Assembly: GCF_963924675.1 (NCBI RefSeq)
Contig: NC_089236.1
Coordinates: forward strand, 46,160,500-46,224,499
DNA from: Phocoena phocoena
Taxonomy: Eukaryota > Chordata > Mammalia > Artiodactyla > Phocoenidae
Length of the DNA: 64,000 nucleotides
Reading direction: 5' to 3'
Shown: piece after piece, positions 26,211 through 39,217 of the stretch
Position numbering within the stretch: position 1 is the stretch's first letter
Layout: every line of letters begins with the position of its first letter
Notes under the pieces: model-generated
What the model was told of the DNA's origin: nothing
Databases searched by the model: none
The model's input: only the letters and a program-made list of their open reading frames with translations
Made by a program: the position numbers and the translations under genes

Positions 26211-26825
26211 TTTCAGGTAGACTGCCTATTTCCTCTTCTTTTGTTTGGTCTGGTGGGTTTTTACCTTACTCCTTCATTTGTTGTGTGTTTCTCTGTCTTC
26301 TCATTTTGCTTAACTTACTGTTTTGGGGGTCTCCTTTTCACAGGCTGCAAGTTCATAGTTACCTTTGTTTTTGGTGTCTGCCCCCAGTGGCTAAGTTTGG
26401 CTCAGTGTGTTGTGTAGACTTCCTGGTGGAGGGGAATGGTGCCTGTGTTCAGGTGGATAAGGCTGAATCTTGTCTTTCTGGTAGGCAGGACTGCATCCAG
26501 TGGTGTGTTTTGGTGTGTTGGTGACCTTCTTATGATTTTAGTCAGCCTCTCTGCTAATGGGTGGGTTTGTGTTCCTGTCTTGCTAGGTTTGGCATAGGGT
26601 GTCCAGCACTGTACCTTGCTGATCATTGAGTGGAGCTGGGTCTTAGTGTTGAGATGGAGATATCTGGGAGAGCTTTTGCCATTTGGTATTACGTAGAGCC
26701 AGGAGGTCTCTGGTGGACCAATGTCCTTAACTTGGCTCTGTGACCTCAGAGGCACAGTCCTGAAACCCAGATGGAGCACCAAGACCCTGTCAGCCACATG
26801 GCTCAGATGAAAAGGGAGAAAATAA

Positions 26826-26873
<48 letters not shown>

Positions 26874-26875
26874 AT
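26826..26875 (+). repeat. (GAAA)n microsatellite in L1 5'UTR
   Basis: About twelve AAAG units in the 5'UTR of L1 copy 2, followed by A-rich sequence to about 27180. Copy 3 has a T/A-rich stretch at the same place (about 37720-37765). Confidence 0.95.
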
Positions 26876-28401
26876 AAAATTTAAAAAGTTTTTAAAATAA
26901 AAGATTAAAAACATTATCAAAAATAAAAATAAATTATATGTAATTTAGTGAAAAAAGAAAAGATAAAAATAAAAAGGACAGAGAAACCTGGGACAAATGA
27001 TAAAAGCAAAGCTATACAGACAAAATCACACAAAGAAGCATACACACACACTCACAAAATGAGAAATGGAAAAATATACATATATCTATATATTAAAAAA
27101 AGGCAGAGAGCAACCAAATCAATAAACAAATCTACCAATGATAATAAACTCTAAATACTAAATTAAGATAAAAATAAAACCAGAAACAAATTAGAGGCAG
27201 AAAGCAAACCCCAAGTCTACAGTTGCTCCCAAAGTCCACCACCTCAATTTTGGGATGATTTGTTGTCTATTTAGGTATTCCAGAGATGCAGGGTACATCA
27301 AGTTTATTATGGATATTTAATCTGCTGCTCCTGAGGCTGTTGGGAGAGATTTCCCTTTCTTGTCTTTGTTCACACAGCTCCTGGGGTTCAGCTTTGGATT
27401 TGGCCCTGCCTCTGCATGTAGGTCCCCTGAGGGTGTCTGTTCCCTGCCCAGTCAGGAAGGGTTTAAAATAGCAGCTGATTAGGAGGCTCTGGCTCACTCC
27501 AGCCAGGGGAGTGAGGGGTGTGGAATGAGGGGTGAGCCTGCAGCAGCAGAGGCCTTTGTGATGTTGCAACAGCCTGAGGCATGCTGTGTGTTCTCCTGTG
27601 GAAGTTGTCCCTGGATCTTGGGATCACGGCAATGATGGTCTGCACAGGCTCCTGAGAGAGGAAGTGTGGATAATGACCTGTGCTTGTACACAGGCTTCCT
27701 GGCAGCTGCTGTAGCAGGCTTAGCATTTCATGCCCGTCTCGGGTCTGCACTGAAAGATGTGGCCCATCTCTGGAACTCATTTAGGTGGTGCTCTGAATGC
27801 TCTCTCCTCACACATCCCAAAACAATGGTCTCTTGCCTCTTAAGCAGGTCCAGACTTTTTCCCAGACTTCCTCCTGGCTAGCTGTGGTGCACTAACCCCC
27901 TGCAGGTTGTGTTCACACCGCCAACCCCAGTCCTCTCCCTGCGATCCAACCGAAGCCCGAGCCTCAGCTCCCAGCCCCACCCGCCCCAGTGGGTGAGCAG
28001 ACAAGCCTCTCAGGCTGGTGAGTACTGGTCGGCACTGATCCTCTGTGCGGGAATCTCTCTGCTTTGCCCTCTGCACCCTTGTTGCTGCACTCTCCTCCGT
28101 GACTCTGAAGCTGCCCTCCTGCCACCCTCAGTCTTCACCATTGAAGGAGCTTCCTCTTGTGTGGAAAACTTTCCTCCTTCACAGCTCTCTCCCAGAAGTG
28201 CAGGCCCCATCCCTACTCTTTTGTCTCTGAGTTTTCTTTTCTCTTTTTTCCCTACCCAGGTATATGCAGAGTTTTTTGCCTTTTGGGAAGTCTGAGATCT
28301 TCTGCCAGCATTCAGTAGGTGTTCTGTAGGAGTTGTTCCACATGTAGTTGTATTTCTGATATATTTGTGGGAGGAAGGTGATCTCCACATCTTACTCCTC
28401 T

Positions 28402-28410
28402 GCCATCTTG
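28402..28410 (-). promoter_or_regulatory. YY1-type site at the L1 copy 2 5' end
   Basis: CAAGATGGC on the element strand, about 10 bases from its 5' end, the position used by YY1 in human L1. Function is inferred. The matching place in copy 3 (36364-36372) reads CAAGATTGT and has lost the core. Confidence 0.55.
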
Positions 28411-28421
28411 AAGGTCTCATA

Positions 28422-29159
28422 GCTCCTCCTTTACTGACACAAAATCGCAGCTAGAATACTTTATATTCTTATGGACAATCATGACCAAGATTCAAATAAA
28501 TACATTAATAAGTAAATAACTATGTATGTAATCAATTTTAGATTTTTTCCAATGTTAGATTGGAATATATTAGCATATACATATGTATATACTTATATAC
28601 ATATTTATATAGTTTGAATATATGTATAGTTAGAATGTGTTTTTGATGTGTTTATGTTACTATATAAATTCATTTTCCATCCATTCTCAAGAGGATATCA
28701 TTCCCTAAGGAGAAAGAGAAATGTTATTTCTTGTTTTGAGATATTATGTAAGGTAAAATCCACATCCCATCATAAATTTTAATGGCTTTTGTTCTATTCT
28801 CTATGCATAATTTGTACAAATTGCCAATTTCAATACATTACTACAAATCTATAGATTTATACAATACACAGTAGACTTCCATACCTGTAAGTGTTCTCTG
28901 CCATCTGGATTTCACTCTGTGAATGGCCAGAGATTCATCAGTGCCACTCCCCTTCTTGGCTTTCCCCAGAACAGCCCTCATGCAATGACTAAGGGGATTT
29001 GCTCTATAAATACACAGCTTTCTTGCACCTTAAGTGGAATAACTCTCAAATATATATTCTACAGTGACTCCCAGAGTCCATCAGTATGATTATTTTTTAG
29101 CTTGCTACAATAATAAACATCTTGATAATGAACAGTATTCTAAGCTAAGAGTCCCTTTC
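28422..29159. other. Unassigned DNA
   Basis: AT-rich at first, with TATATAC runs near 28570-28620. From 28860 to 29130 it is moderately GC-rich with a 'ctctataaatacacagct' element and AATAAA, possibly an old LTR remnant, but I cannot name it. Confidence 0.4.
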
Positions 29160-29173
29160 AAGAACACAGGACT

Positions 29174-29472
29174 GGGGCTTCCCTGGTGGCACAGTGGTTA
29201 AGAATCCACCTACCAATGCAGGGGACACAGGTTCGAGCTCTGCACCTGGAACATCCCACATGCCACGGAGCAGCTTGAGCCCACGTGCTGCAACTAATGA
29301 AGCCCATGCACCCAGAGCCCATGCTCTGGAACAAGAGAAGCCACTGCAATGAGAAGCCCAAAAACCACAAGGAAGAGTAGCCTCCACTGCCACAACTAAA
29401 GAAAGCCCACATGCAGCAATGAAGACCCAACACAGCTAAGAATAATAAATAAATAATTAAACAAACAAACAA
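29174..29472 (+). mobile_element. CHR-type SINE, long form
   Basis: Starts GGGGCTTCCCTGGTGGCACA on the plus strand, has box B-like GGTTCGAG and ends in an AATAAATAAATAA/AAAC-rich tail. The 14-bp target-site duplication AAGAACACAG(G/A)ACT is at 29160-29173 and 29473-29486. CpGs are mostly decayed, so it is older than the 22815 copy. Confidence 0.95.
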
Positions 29473-29486
29473 AAGAACACAGAACT

Positions 29487-31860
29487 TATTCCTCCAGTCG
29501 CTTGGACATTTGTCAGCTGGAAATCCTCAGTTGTCAGCCATCTGGAGAATTTGTCCTTGGATAAAGACTGGTGCTTCTCTCAATGTTAATCCCTTCTTTG
29601 TGGCAACTGTATCCAGTAGTAGAAAATATAGGCATTGAAGACTCATTCCCTTACCCTCAAGTCAGGAAAAATCTAAAGAATGATAATATTACTCTTTCTT
29701 TAAAATTTCCTGCATATCAATGTCCACTCAGGGCCTCCTTTCCAGAACAGGCATTCTCTAAATTTGGAGACAAGAGTAGTGTGAGAGAGAAGATGCTGAG
29801 ATGGGATTTTGCAACTGATTAGCTCCCAGCCACCTGTTAATGAGGACTTCATTCTTTGTTATAGGAGGGAGATGGATATCCCCTAGGACAATTTCCAAAT
29901 GTACCGTAGAACCTTCACTGATGGTGAAGTAGAGTAGTATAGCAGTGGAAAGAACTGTGCTAATCAGGGCAATGTATCAAGTCTTCATTAAACAAAGGAA
30001 GAATTGTAATTATAAGGACAATGGGATAGGATAGCGTTGGCCATTGATGCTTTGGGAAAATACTTTAAGAAAGGTTGTAAGTGATTAATTGGCAATTAAA
30101 AGCCAAGTATGATAGCCAGAGAGCCTCATTAGTAGTAAATAAAAAGATGCTTATTGTCTTCAGTCAGGGGAAGAGGAAGCTGAGGGCCAAGCCCGAGAAT
30201 TAATCATTGGTGTAGAAAAATTCCAAAGAAAGTTAAAATCTCGACCTAGGCAGATTGGTTATGCCAGTCAGGTCCTGCTTAGGAAGAATGGGGCTAAGTA
30301 ATAGGATGAGGACACCTAGGTTGACATTGCACTTTGGAATATGGTGGAACAAGATATTAAAAGGCTGAGAGAAGTTATTATGTTAAAGTGGATTTCATGT
30401 AAGTCTGTGAAACTCATGAAATGCCTTTGTTCCCTGAGAGTGCTTACAGGACATACTGCTTACTGAAGCAAAAGCAACATATTGATGAGAAGGGCAACAC
30501 TATCACTAGGAAGCTCAGTAAAGGCTTCCCTGTCTAGGCTATGGTTGACCAGAAGAGATGCTGATATAGGACTGAGTTCATTAGTAACAATGGGAATAAT
30601 AGGACCCAAAACAAGAGAGGTCGAGTTTTGGTACTTGAAGATCAGAAGTCATGTCATTTGCCTGCTCACTCTTCACATCTTTTATTACAAATATAAAGTC
30701 CTTTCCAGCTAACTATCTTAACGTAGGCATCTATCTTAACCTTAAGAACTCCATTTACTATTAGCCATCATAATAGATTCTTACAAGTCAACCTCCCTCC
30801 TTTCCATCCTTGCCCTTGTTCATTAAGGCCATTATGATGATTATACCCAGTTCACTCTGAAGATAGTGGTGCTGCCACCTAGCCTTTGCTATTCCAGAAT
30901 TCTATGTTAACAGTAGGAAACCCAGTTCCAAGACAGTATACTCTGCTTTCAGCCTCATCCTGTAGAGCACAACTACTACTGAGCTCAATGATAATGCTAG
31001 AGTCCTCTCACTAGTACATTTCTTAACACTTTAGTGAGGGGAGTAAGCCCTGTGATCACCCAAAGGACACAGACACCTGCTATTTTCCTGCGTCTTAATA
31101 GATTCATTCTAACATGCATACTTAACACTGCTTTTTGGTCCCTTCCTCAATCCTGTACCAAGGGAGGCATGACATCTCTGTTTCAATTAATGTGGGTCAA
31201 TAATTTTTCCCAAACTTTCAGGACGCAACCCAAGAATATATTAGGACTAGCTCCAGGTGCCCTTGAATCCTGAGCCATGGGAGCATGCTCTTATATCAAC
31301 AAACTGTCCTTCATCCAGGTTTAAATTTTGGCCCTTCAGACTAGCAATCTCAAGATCTATTTGAAAACATACTCTGAGTTCCTGCCAGTACACATTATCC
31401 AGATTTCTGTAGCTCCTCTATGAACATGCTTCCTTTTCTTAGTAGAACATGCTGAGACTTGACCCAATAAATACATGAGATGATGCTCATTATTTCTAGA
31501 TATTAGAGATGTATGCTTCAATGTAATAAAAAGATGCAGCTTTTACCTGACTAGATCACAAAGTGAAAAAAATGGAGACATAACAGTGTTGAAAAGAGTG
31601 TGGAAAAAATGGACACACATCTTAGTGGTTGAAATTTTTTTTTTTTTGCAATTTCTTTAAAGACCCAATCTGCAGTTTCCATCAAGTTTTAAAATGCACA
31701 TAATTTATTGATTCATTATTTCTAGATGTATATTTCTCACAAGAAGTTGAACATGTGCCCAAAGACATATGCAATGATCTTCATTGCTAGATTGACTGTA
31801 AAATCCAGTAAATGAAAAGAATCTCAGTGTTCATTAATAGGTAAACAGTTAACAAGATAG
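29487..31860. mobile_element. Unassigned; possible MaLR-type internal sequence at about 30000-31300
   Basis: The stretch has higher GC than its flanks and no long frame. Its look (for example 'ttcattaaggccattatgatgattatacccagttcactctgaagat') recalls the internal region of MaLR-type endogenous elements. I cannot name a family or place LTRs, so this is a weak call. Short open frames at 30482-30712 and 31034-31273 show no recognisable domain. Confidence 0.3.
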
Positions 31861-31865
31861 AATAA

Positions 31866-31947
31866 AAGAAAAGAGAGGAGAAAGGAAGAAAAGGAAGAAG
31901 AAAGGAAGGAAGGAAAGAAGGAAGGAAGGAAGGAAGGGAGAGAGGGA
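31866..31947 (+). repeat. (GAAG)n purine-rich microsatellite
   Basis: GGAA/GAAG repeats directly upstream of a SINE. Confidence 0.92.
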
Positions 31948-31969
31948 AACAAAAATTAAAACAGTGGGC

Positions 31970-32178
31970 TTCCCTGGTGGCGCAGTGGTTGAGAGTCTGC
32001 CTGCTGATGCAGGAGACATGGATTCGTGCCCCAGTTTGGGAGGATCCCACATACCGCAGAGCGGCTGGCCTTGTGAGCCAAGGCCGCTGATCCTGTGTAT
32101 CCGGAGGCTTGCTCCGCAACGGGAGAGGCCACAACAGCAAGAGGCCCACGTACCGCAAAAAAAAAAAAAAAAAAAAAG
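31970..32178 (+). mobile_element. CHR-type SINE, short form
   Basis: Plus-strand head GGGCTTCCCTGGTGGCGCAG, box B GGATTCGTGCC, and an A19 tail at about 32158-32176. The probable duplication is AAAA(C/T)AGT before and after the element, read across the tail. The tail is uninterrupted, which is compatible with a fairly recent insertion. Confidence 0.95.
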
Positions 32179-32229
32179 TAAAATAGTATCATTCTTCTCA
32201 CTAAATTTGCTTTTCCTTTAGAATATATA

Positions 32230-35200
32230 TCTCAAGTTTTCTTTTGCTGTGCCATAATTTTCAGGATTTGTTATCATTGCTATTGTTGTTTATAAAATGT
32301 GTAAATTTTCTTTATTTTTTTATACTCCTGATTAGTTTAAGTAGCAGTGGAATTACCTGATCTATTATAGATCATTAAAATACCCTGGGAAACTTCCTGT
32401 TTTATGGTTTTTCTGCTTTTGTTTTTGTTTCTGCTTGGTAATATTTTATGTATTTCCAGTTCTTCTCTGGAAGTTTTCTGTTGAGACACTCTAACATTAC
32501 TGAGGTAGTATTATGGTAAAATATATTTTCTTGGATATTTTCAAGGCTTTCAAGTTTATATGCATAGAGTTCTTTAATATTATCATTTTTTAAATGTTTA
32601 TCTTTTGATGACAATTTTTCCTTTGTTATTTAAAATTTTTGTTTTGCTGTTTTCACATTCTCCCTTGAAGTTTTCAATGAAGTTGGCTAGGATTTTGACT
32701 GTTTATTCAATAGTTTTCCAAAAGTGCTTTATAATTGTTTTAGTTAGCATTGTTTTCAAATCATTAGTTTTGATTTTTTATTAATTTATAATTTCTTCTT
32801 TCTTTTATTTTCCTCTACTGATCTTTTATAAATTGTTTTTTGTTTAACCATTTTTTTCTCCTTTTGAATTGTAGAAGTATAGATTACTGCGAATAATTTC
32901 TAGGCATTGATTTAGCAATGTCCCATAGATTCTCCCCCATATGGCATCATTATTATTTTTTTCTAGATATTTTCAAATTTCATTTTTGTAACAATAGTTT
33001 TTTACTACTATTTTTTAAATTTCCAATTCAAAGGAGATTTTTGTTGTTGAGGTTGTCAATCAGTAGTTTTAGAAATGAATTTTAATTTTTATTACATTGT
33101 GATTAAATAGTGCTGGTTGTAAAATTTATATCTAAGGGATTATAGTTTCTCTGTTACTTAATATACTTTCAGTTTTTGTGAATATTCTATGTGCAATTGA
33201 AAAGACATGTTTAATAGAGCTTGGGTTCAGAGTTAGATAAGTATCACTATTGATATCTACCATATTGATTATGCTGTTAGGTCCTTTACATCCTTATTAA
33301 TATGTTGACAACTCAATCCATTTTGTTCTGTGAGAGGTGAGTTAACACCTCATATAATTATTGTGTTTGTGTATTTCTCCTTGCCTATCTGGTACTTTCT
33401 GTTACATAAAATATATTGGTATGTTTTCATTGTAGCTTTTACCACTATAAAATATCTTTCTTTGTCTTATTTATTTTTTGAGAGAGTTGTATTTTATCCT
33501 ATGTCAAGATCATTATCCTATTTTATTTTCATTTTCATTTCCTGAATATCCTTGCACATCCTTTTATTTCTTTACTCATGGATTTTGTGATTTTTTTCAC
33601 TTTATGTATGTCTTATTATGTAATAGGAAGTATAAGATGGAGTTGGATTTTGCTTTGTTAGCAACCTATAAATATTTTTTCTTTATTGGTAAGAAAAGAC
33701 CATTTATATTCATTAATAAGACCAATTTGTTGGCTTGAATTAACTGTCCCTCTTTTTGGTTGTCATTGTATCTATTTGTATTTATAGTTTTTTTTTTTTC
33801 AAAATTATAATTCTACTAATTAGCATTGTAGATAGTGCTTTTAATATTTCGTATATCCACACTATGTACAATAATTAAACCTGTTATCAATTTATTCCCC
33901 ATTCACTTTCTTTTTCCTCATTTATTTTAAAGTAATATTTTACTCCCAAGCTAATTCCTATGAGACAATCGGCAGTCTTTTTTCAGCTTTACTGAAGTAT
34001 AATTGACAAATAAAAAATGTGTATTTAAAAATTCCAAAACTCTGCTACTTTTATCCCTGTAATTTGACTTACATACAATTCAACAATCCTGCCAGATATT
34101 TTGTTGAAGTTTGCTCTAGGTTTTTTCTTGGTTGTCTGAAGTTCATTTTTAGGGGGTAGCTCAAGAAGTACTCAAGAGAAAAATCCTTTAGTTTTGACAT
34201 GTTCATAACTTACTAATTATTGGTCTCTGGCCTTTATACTTAAAGTCTATTTGGCTAAAATAAAAGTCTTAGCTCATATTTCCATTTCTTGACTACTTTG
34301 AATATGTTACTCCATTATGTTTTGAAATGAAGTGTTGTTATAAGGATTTTTTTTTTCTTTATATGAGATGTAGATGTTTGCCTTAGTTGATATATAAAAT
34401 CTAAGCAGTTTAAGTTCTGCTCTAGGACAATTTTCCTGTACACGGTATGCCCTATCAATTTGAATGGTCTGTTCACCCCCCTCCTCCCTCTCCTTCTCCT
34501 CCCTCTCCTCCTCCCCCTCCAGATAAATATACTAACATACACAAACAGACACACACACACATTTTATTTTTTTTTCTTTTTAGTTGCTTTACATTTTCTT
34601 TCTTTACATGAATTCTATGCTCTTTCTTTCAAATTGTTCATCTTAATTTATTCATTTATTATTCTGTTGTTTTTTTATTCTTGTTCTCTATGTTTTGTTG
34701 CCTTTATATTTGCCATAATGTCTATTCACTTTTGTATTCTATCTAGTTTAATCCTTATGGAATAATTTTACTTTCATTTTGTTATTAATCTGTCTTTTAC
34801 ATATCCTATCATTGTTTATCCATCTTATTTTTTGAGCTTTTGTCTTTTTGATTGATCAAAATTCTCTTGTAGCTTAATAATTTTCTTAATTTCTTTTAAC
34901 TTATTATGGACTCATGCTTTATATTTTTCTCTCATGTATTTATTGATTTAAGGACTCAGTTCATTTACATGTATTTCCTTAACATATCCTTGCATGAAGT
35001 TTCATCATAGTATTTTTAGGTGCCCAACTTGAAATGAGATTGTTTTTTCTGTACTTTTAGGTAAACATTTCTACATACCTTTGGGTTGGGCCCCTGTAAT
35101 CTTCCCAATTTAACTCTTCAAGTCTTCCCTCCTATGTAATTTGCTGCTTATTGTTTACAATTTGGAAAATAAGATTCTAAGATCTGACATCAGTGGACAC

Positions 35201-35430
35201 ACCTTCTTCATTATCTGAATATCTCTATACTTTAGGTCCAATGTTGCTGCTTTGCCTCATTTGCATACTGTGTTCAGCAGTTTTTACTTAAGTTTACTCT
35301 CTCTCCTCCTGAATGGGAATTATAGTAGCCCTCAATGTCTCAGGCCTCATCTTCCTATGGCTTCTTTGTGGGTACCTATGATCTCTTCTCCTTGCTCATA
35401 ATTTTCCAATTATGATACTTTGGAATTGTC
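32230..35430 (-). mobile_element. Long decayed HAL1/L1M-type LINE
   Basis: The reverse strand carries, in order, ORF2-like endonuclease sequence (about 32700-33760; for example 'tgtcccatagattctcccccat' and 'ctgtgagaggtgagttaacacctcatataattattgtg'), a middle part (33760-34090), ORF1-like sequence (about 34090-34400, 'aaaagtcttagctcatatttcc...cttgactactttgaa') and a 5' part to about 35430. No frame survives. The boundaries are approximate. Confidence 0.55.
34478..34560 (+). repeat. CTCC-rich tract and (CA)n
   Basis: A pyrimidine run of CTCCTCCCTCTCC type at about 34478-34520, followed by a short (CA)n at 34548-34560. Confidence 0.8.
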
Positions 35431-36340
35431 AGAGGTAGTTTTTTTATTTCCTAATTTTGTGAGAACAAGAATGTGAATATTATTCTGTGACAGAATAAAC
35501 AAGATTTTGCAAACTTTGTAACTTTTAATGTAGCAATTACATGTTTTTGTTTTTTACCCTTATGAGGATGTATATTTCTATGATTTAGCCTGCAATCTTC
35601 ATCAGGCTAGATTTAGGTAAATATGTATTCTGTGTTTTCATCTAGGTCTGTGATAGTAGTATGAAGAGTTATTTTTAAGGGGTTGTTAGCAGGATGTTCT
35701 CAGAAATCACCTTCAGGATTAACTACCATACACATGTGCTAGTATATACACTTTTGGCTTCAGCTCATCTAATAGCACACCTAAGTAGACTATAATAATG
35801 TCCTCCTTTCTCAACTTTTGTTAGTAAATTGTAAGATAATTTATTCATTGTTGCAAACAGCAATTATATAGTTAAGACAATTATCTAGGCATGATGCTTT
35901 AAATATTAAGAGTATAAATATCTCAAAAGAGAGCAATAAATTATGCTTATTTTAACATATAAAATATTTTAATACAAATACACACACATATATTTCTAAC
36001 AAAATTCAAACTTTGAGGGTGTATAGTAAGCACTTAACTACAGAAAAAAAAGGTAGCACATAATTTCTCAGTTTTAATTTCCAACATATTATGCATTCAT
36101 AATATGAAATAGAATGGAAGAAGAAAGATTATTGAATTGAAAAAATAGATTGTTCAAAACCTCAAAAGTTTATATTTAATAAAGAATTAACAAAGTAGAG
36201 TAATAAAAAATTCTATCCCAACATGAATTAAGATTATTTTAGACTATAGTTTTTGCTGTCTGATTTTTTTTTCCCAGATCGGTAACTTAGAACTAATTTT
36301 CCCTTGGACTCTTGCCAAATTGGCAAGAAAATTCATTTTA
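35431..36340. other. Nothing recognised
   Basis: AT-rich sequence between two LINEs without any assigned feature. Confidence 0.5.
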
Positions 36341-38319
36341 AAAAAGAACATTGGGGGGACCTTCAAGATTGTGGAGGAGCAAGATGTGGAGATCACCTTC
36401 CTTCCCACAAATACATCAGAAATATATCTACATGTGGAACAACTCCTACAGACACCTACTAAATGCTGGCAGAAGACCTCAGACTTCCCAAAAGGCAAGA
36501 AGCTCCCCACGTACTAAGGTAGGGAAAAAGAAAAAAGGAAAAACAGAGTCAAAAGAATAGGGATGGAATCTGCACCTCTGGGAGGGAGCTGTCAAAGAGT
36601 AAAAGTTTACACACACTAGGACACCCCTTCACTGACAGGGACGGGGGATCAGCGTGGGGGAGCTTCAGAGCCATGGAGTACAGCGCAGCAACAGGGGTGC
36701 AGATGGCAAAGTGAAGAGATTCCTGAACAGAGGTTCGGTGCCTACTAGCACTCACCAGCCTGAGAGGCTTTTCTGCTCACCTGCCAGGGCAGGTGGAGGC
36801 TGGGAGCTGAGTTTCAGAGTTCATATCACAGGGAGAGGACTGGGGTTGGCTGCATGAACACAGCCTGAAGGGAGCTAGTGCACCACAACCAGCCAGGAGG
36901 GAGTCCAGGAAAAGGTCTGGAACTGCCTAAGAGTCAAGAGACCATTGTTTCAGGGTGCTCGAGGACAGGAGATTCAGAGCACTGCCTAAACAAGCTTCAG
37001 AAATGGGTGTGAGTGGTGGCTATCAGCAAAGACACCAGATATGGACATGAAATGCTAATGCTGCTGCTGCAGCCACCAAGAATCCTGTGTGCAGCCACAG
37101 GTCACTATCCACACCTCTCCTGCCGGGAGCCTGTGCAGCCCGCCACTGCCAGGATCCTGTGATGAAGGAACAAGTTCCTAGGGAGAACACATGGCATGCC
37201 TCAGGTTGTTGCAACATCACGTCAGCGTCTGCTGCCACAGGCTCGCCCTGCAATACGTATCCCTCCCTCCCCCCAGGACTGATGAGCCAGAGCTCCCTAA
37301 TCAGCTGCTGCTTTAACCTCCTTCTGTCTGAGTGAAGAATAGACGTCAGAGGGCAACCTACACGCAGAGACAGGGCCAAACCCAAAGCTGAACCCCAAGA
37401 GATGTGTGAATAAAGAAGAGAAAGGGAAATTTCCCCATGCAGCCTCAATAGCAGCGGATTAAATCTCTGCATTCAACTTGATGTACCCTGCATCTGTGGA
37501 ATCCCTGAATAGACAATGAATCATCCCAAAATTGAGGGAGTGGACTTTGGGAGCAACTGTACACTTGGGGTTTGCTGTATGTGATGGGCTAGTTTCTGTT
37601 TTTTATCTTCATCTTTGTTTAGTTTTTAGCACTTGTTATAATTGGCACATTTGTTTATTGGTTTTGTTGCTATCTTTCTTTTTATTACTTTCTTTAATTT
37701 TAATAATATTTATTTATTTATTATTTTAATAACTTTATTTTATTTTATTTATTTTTTTCTTGCTTTTCTTCTGAGCGATGTGGCTGGCAGGGTCTTGATG
37801 TTCTGGCCAGGTATTAGGCCTGAGCTTCAGGAGGGAGAGCCGAGTTCAGGACATTGTACACCAGAGACTTCCCAGCCCCACATATTATCAATCACCAAGA
37901 GTGCTCCCAAAGATCTCCATTTCAATGCTAAGACCAAGCTCCACTGAACAACCAGCAAGCTCCTGTGTTGGACACCCCATAACAAAAGCTAGCAAGACAG
38001 GAACAAAACCCCACCCATTAACAGAAAGGCTGACTAAAATCATAATAAGTTCACAGACACGCCAAAACACAGCACCATAGATGATACTGCATACCAGAAA
38101 GATAAGATCCAGCCTCATCCACCAGAACACAGGGACCAGTCCCCCCCCACACCAGGAAGCCTACACAATCCACTGAACAAACCTTATACACTGGCAAGAG
38201 ACACCAAAAACAATAGGAACTATGAACCTGCAGACTGAGAAAAGAAGATCCCTAATAGAGTAAGTTAAGCAAAAAGAAAAGACAGAGAAATACACAGCAG
38301 ATGAAGGAGCAAGGTAAAA

Positions 38320-39159
38320 ACCCACCAGATTAAACAAATGAAAAGGAAATAGGCAGTCTACTTGAAAAAGAATTCAGAATAATGATAGTAAAGATGATCC
38401 AAAATCTTGGAAATGCAATGGAGAAAATACAAGAAACATTTACCATGGACCTAGAAGAACTAAAGAGCAAACAAACAATGATGAACAACACAACAAATGA
38501 AACTAAAATTCTCTAGAAAGAATCAATAGCAGAATAACTGAGGCAGAAGAATGGATAAGTGACCTGGAAGATAAAATAGTGGAAATAAATACCACAAAGC
38601 AGAATAATGAAAAAAAAAGAAAAGAATTGAGGACAGTCTCAGAGACCTTTGGGAAACTTTAAATATACCAACTTTCGAATTATAGGGGTCCCAGAAGAAG
38701 AAATGAAAATGAAAGGGACTGAGAAAATATTTCAAGAGATTATGGTCAAAAACTTCCCTAATATGGGAAAGGAAAGAGTCAATCAGTCCAGGAAGCACAC
38801 AGAGTACCATACAGGATAAATCCAAGGAGAAAAACGCTAAGACACATTTTAATCAAACTATCAAAAATTGAATACAAAGAAAAAGTATTAAAAGCAGCAA
38901 GGGAAGAGCAACAAATAACATAGAAGAGAATCCCCATAAGGTTAACAGCTGATCTTTCAGCAAAAACTCTGCAGGTCAAAAGGGAGTGGAAGGACATTTA
39001 AAGTGATGAAAGTAAAACATCAAACCAAGATTACTCTACCCAGCAAGGGTCTCATTCAGATACGATAGAGAAATTAAAAACTTTACAGACATGCAAAAGC
39101 TAAGATTATTCAGCACCACCAAAACAGCTTTAAAACAAATGCCAAAGGAACTTCTCTAG
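38320..39159 (+). pseudogene. L1 ORF1 remnant, copy 3
   Basis: The plus strand shows the coiled-coil region (38415-38620) and RNA-binding domain, ending in ...Pro-Lys-Glu-Leu-Leu-stop at 39157-39159. Stops interrupt the coiled coil (for example after 'actaaaattctc' near 38513) and frameshifts follow. The ORF2 start lies 58 bp downstream. Confidence 0.82.
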
Positions 39160-39217
39160 GTAGGAAACACAAGAGAAGGAAAATACCTACAATAACAAAC
39201 TGAAAACAATTAAGAAA

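Larger units (their letters stand above)
21790..28421 (-). mobile_element. L1 retrotransposon, copy 2 (3' end missing)
   Basis: The reverse strand contains a long 5'UTR (about 26240-28421), ORF1, ORF2 and no 3'UTR: the element stops abruptly near 21790 inside the ORF2 C-terminal region and has no poly(A) tail of its own. Its 5' end reads CTTCAAGATGGCAGAGG on the element strand. The 5'UTR matches that of copy 3 and is about twice as long as that of copy 1. It is interrupted by a SINE (22815-23020) and a 51-bp L1 tail (21844-21894). Confidence 0.9.

Noticed and set aside
26826..26875. Regularly spaced GAAA units considered as an array of interest
   Set aside because: A simple microsatellite in an L1 5'UTR. 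There is no repeat-spacer structure anywhere in the window, so no CRISPR-like array.
27267..28420. Several 60-136-codon frames in a GC-rich stretch, considered as a CpG-island gene start
   Set aside because: The whole stretch is the L1 copy 2 5'UTR. The same sequence occurs in inverted form in copy 3 (36353-37500).
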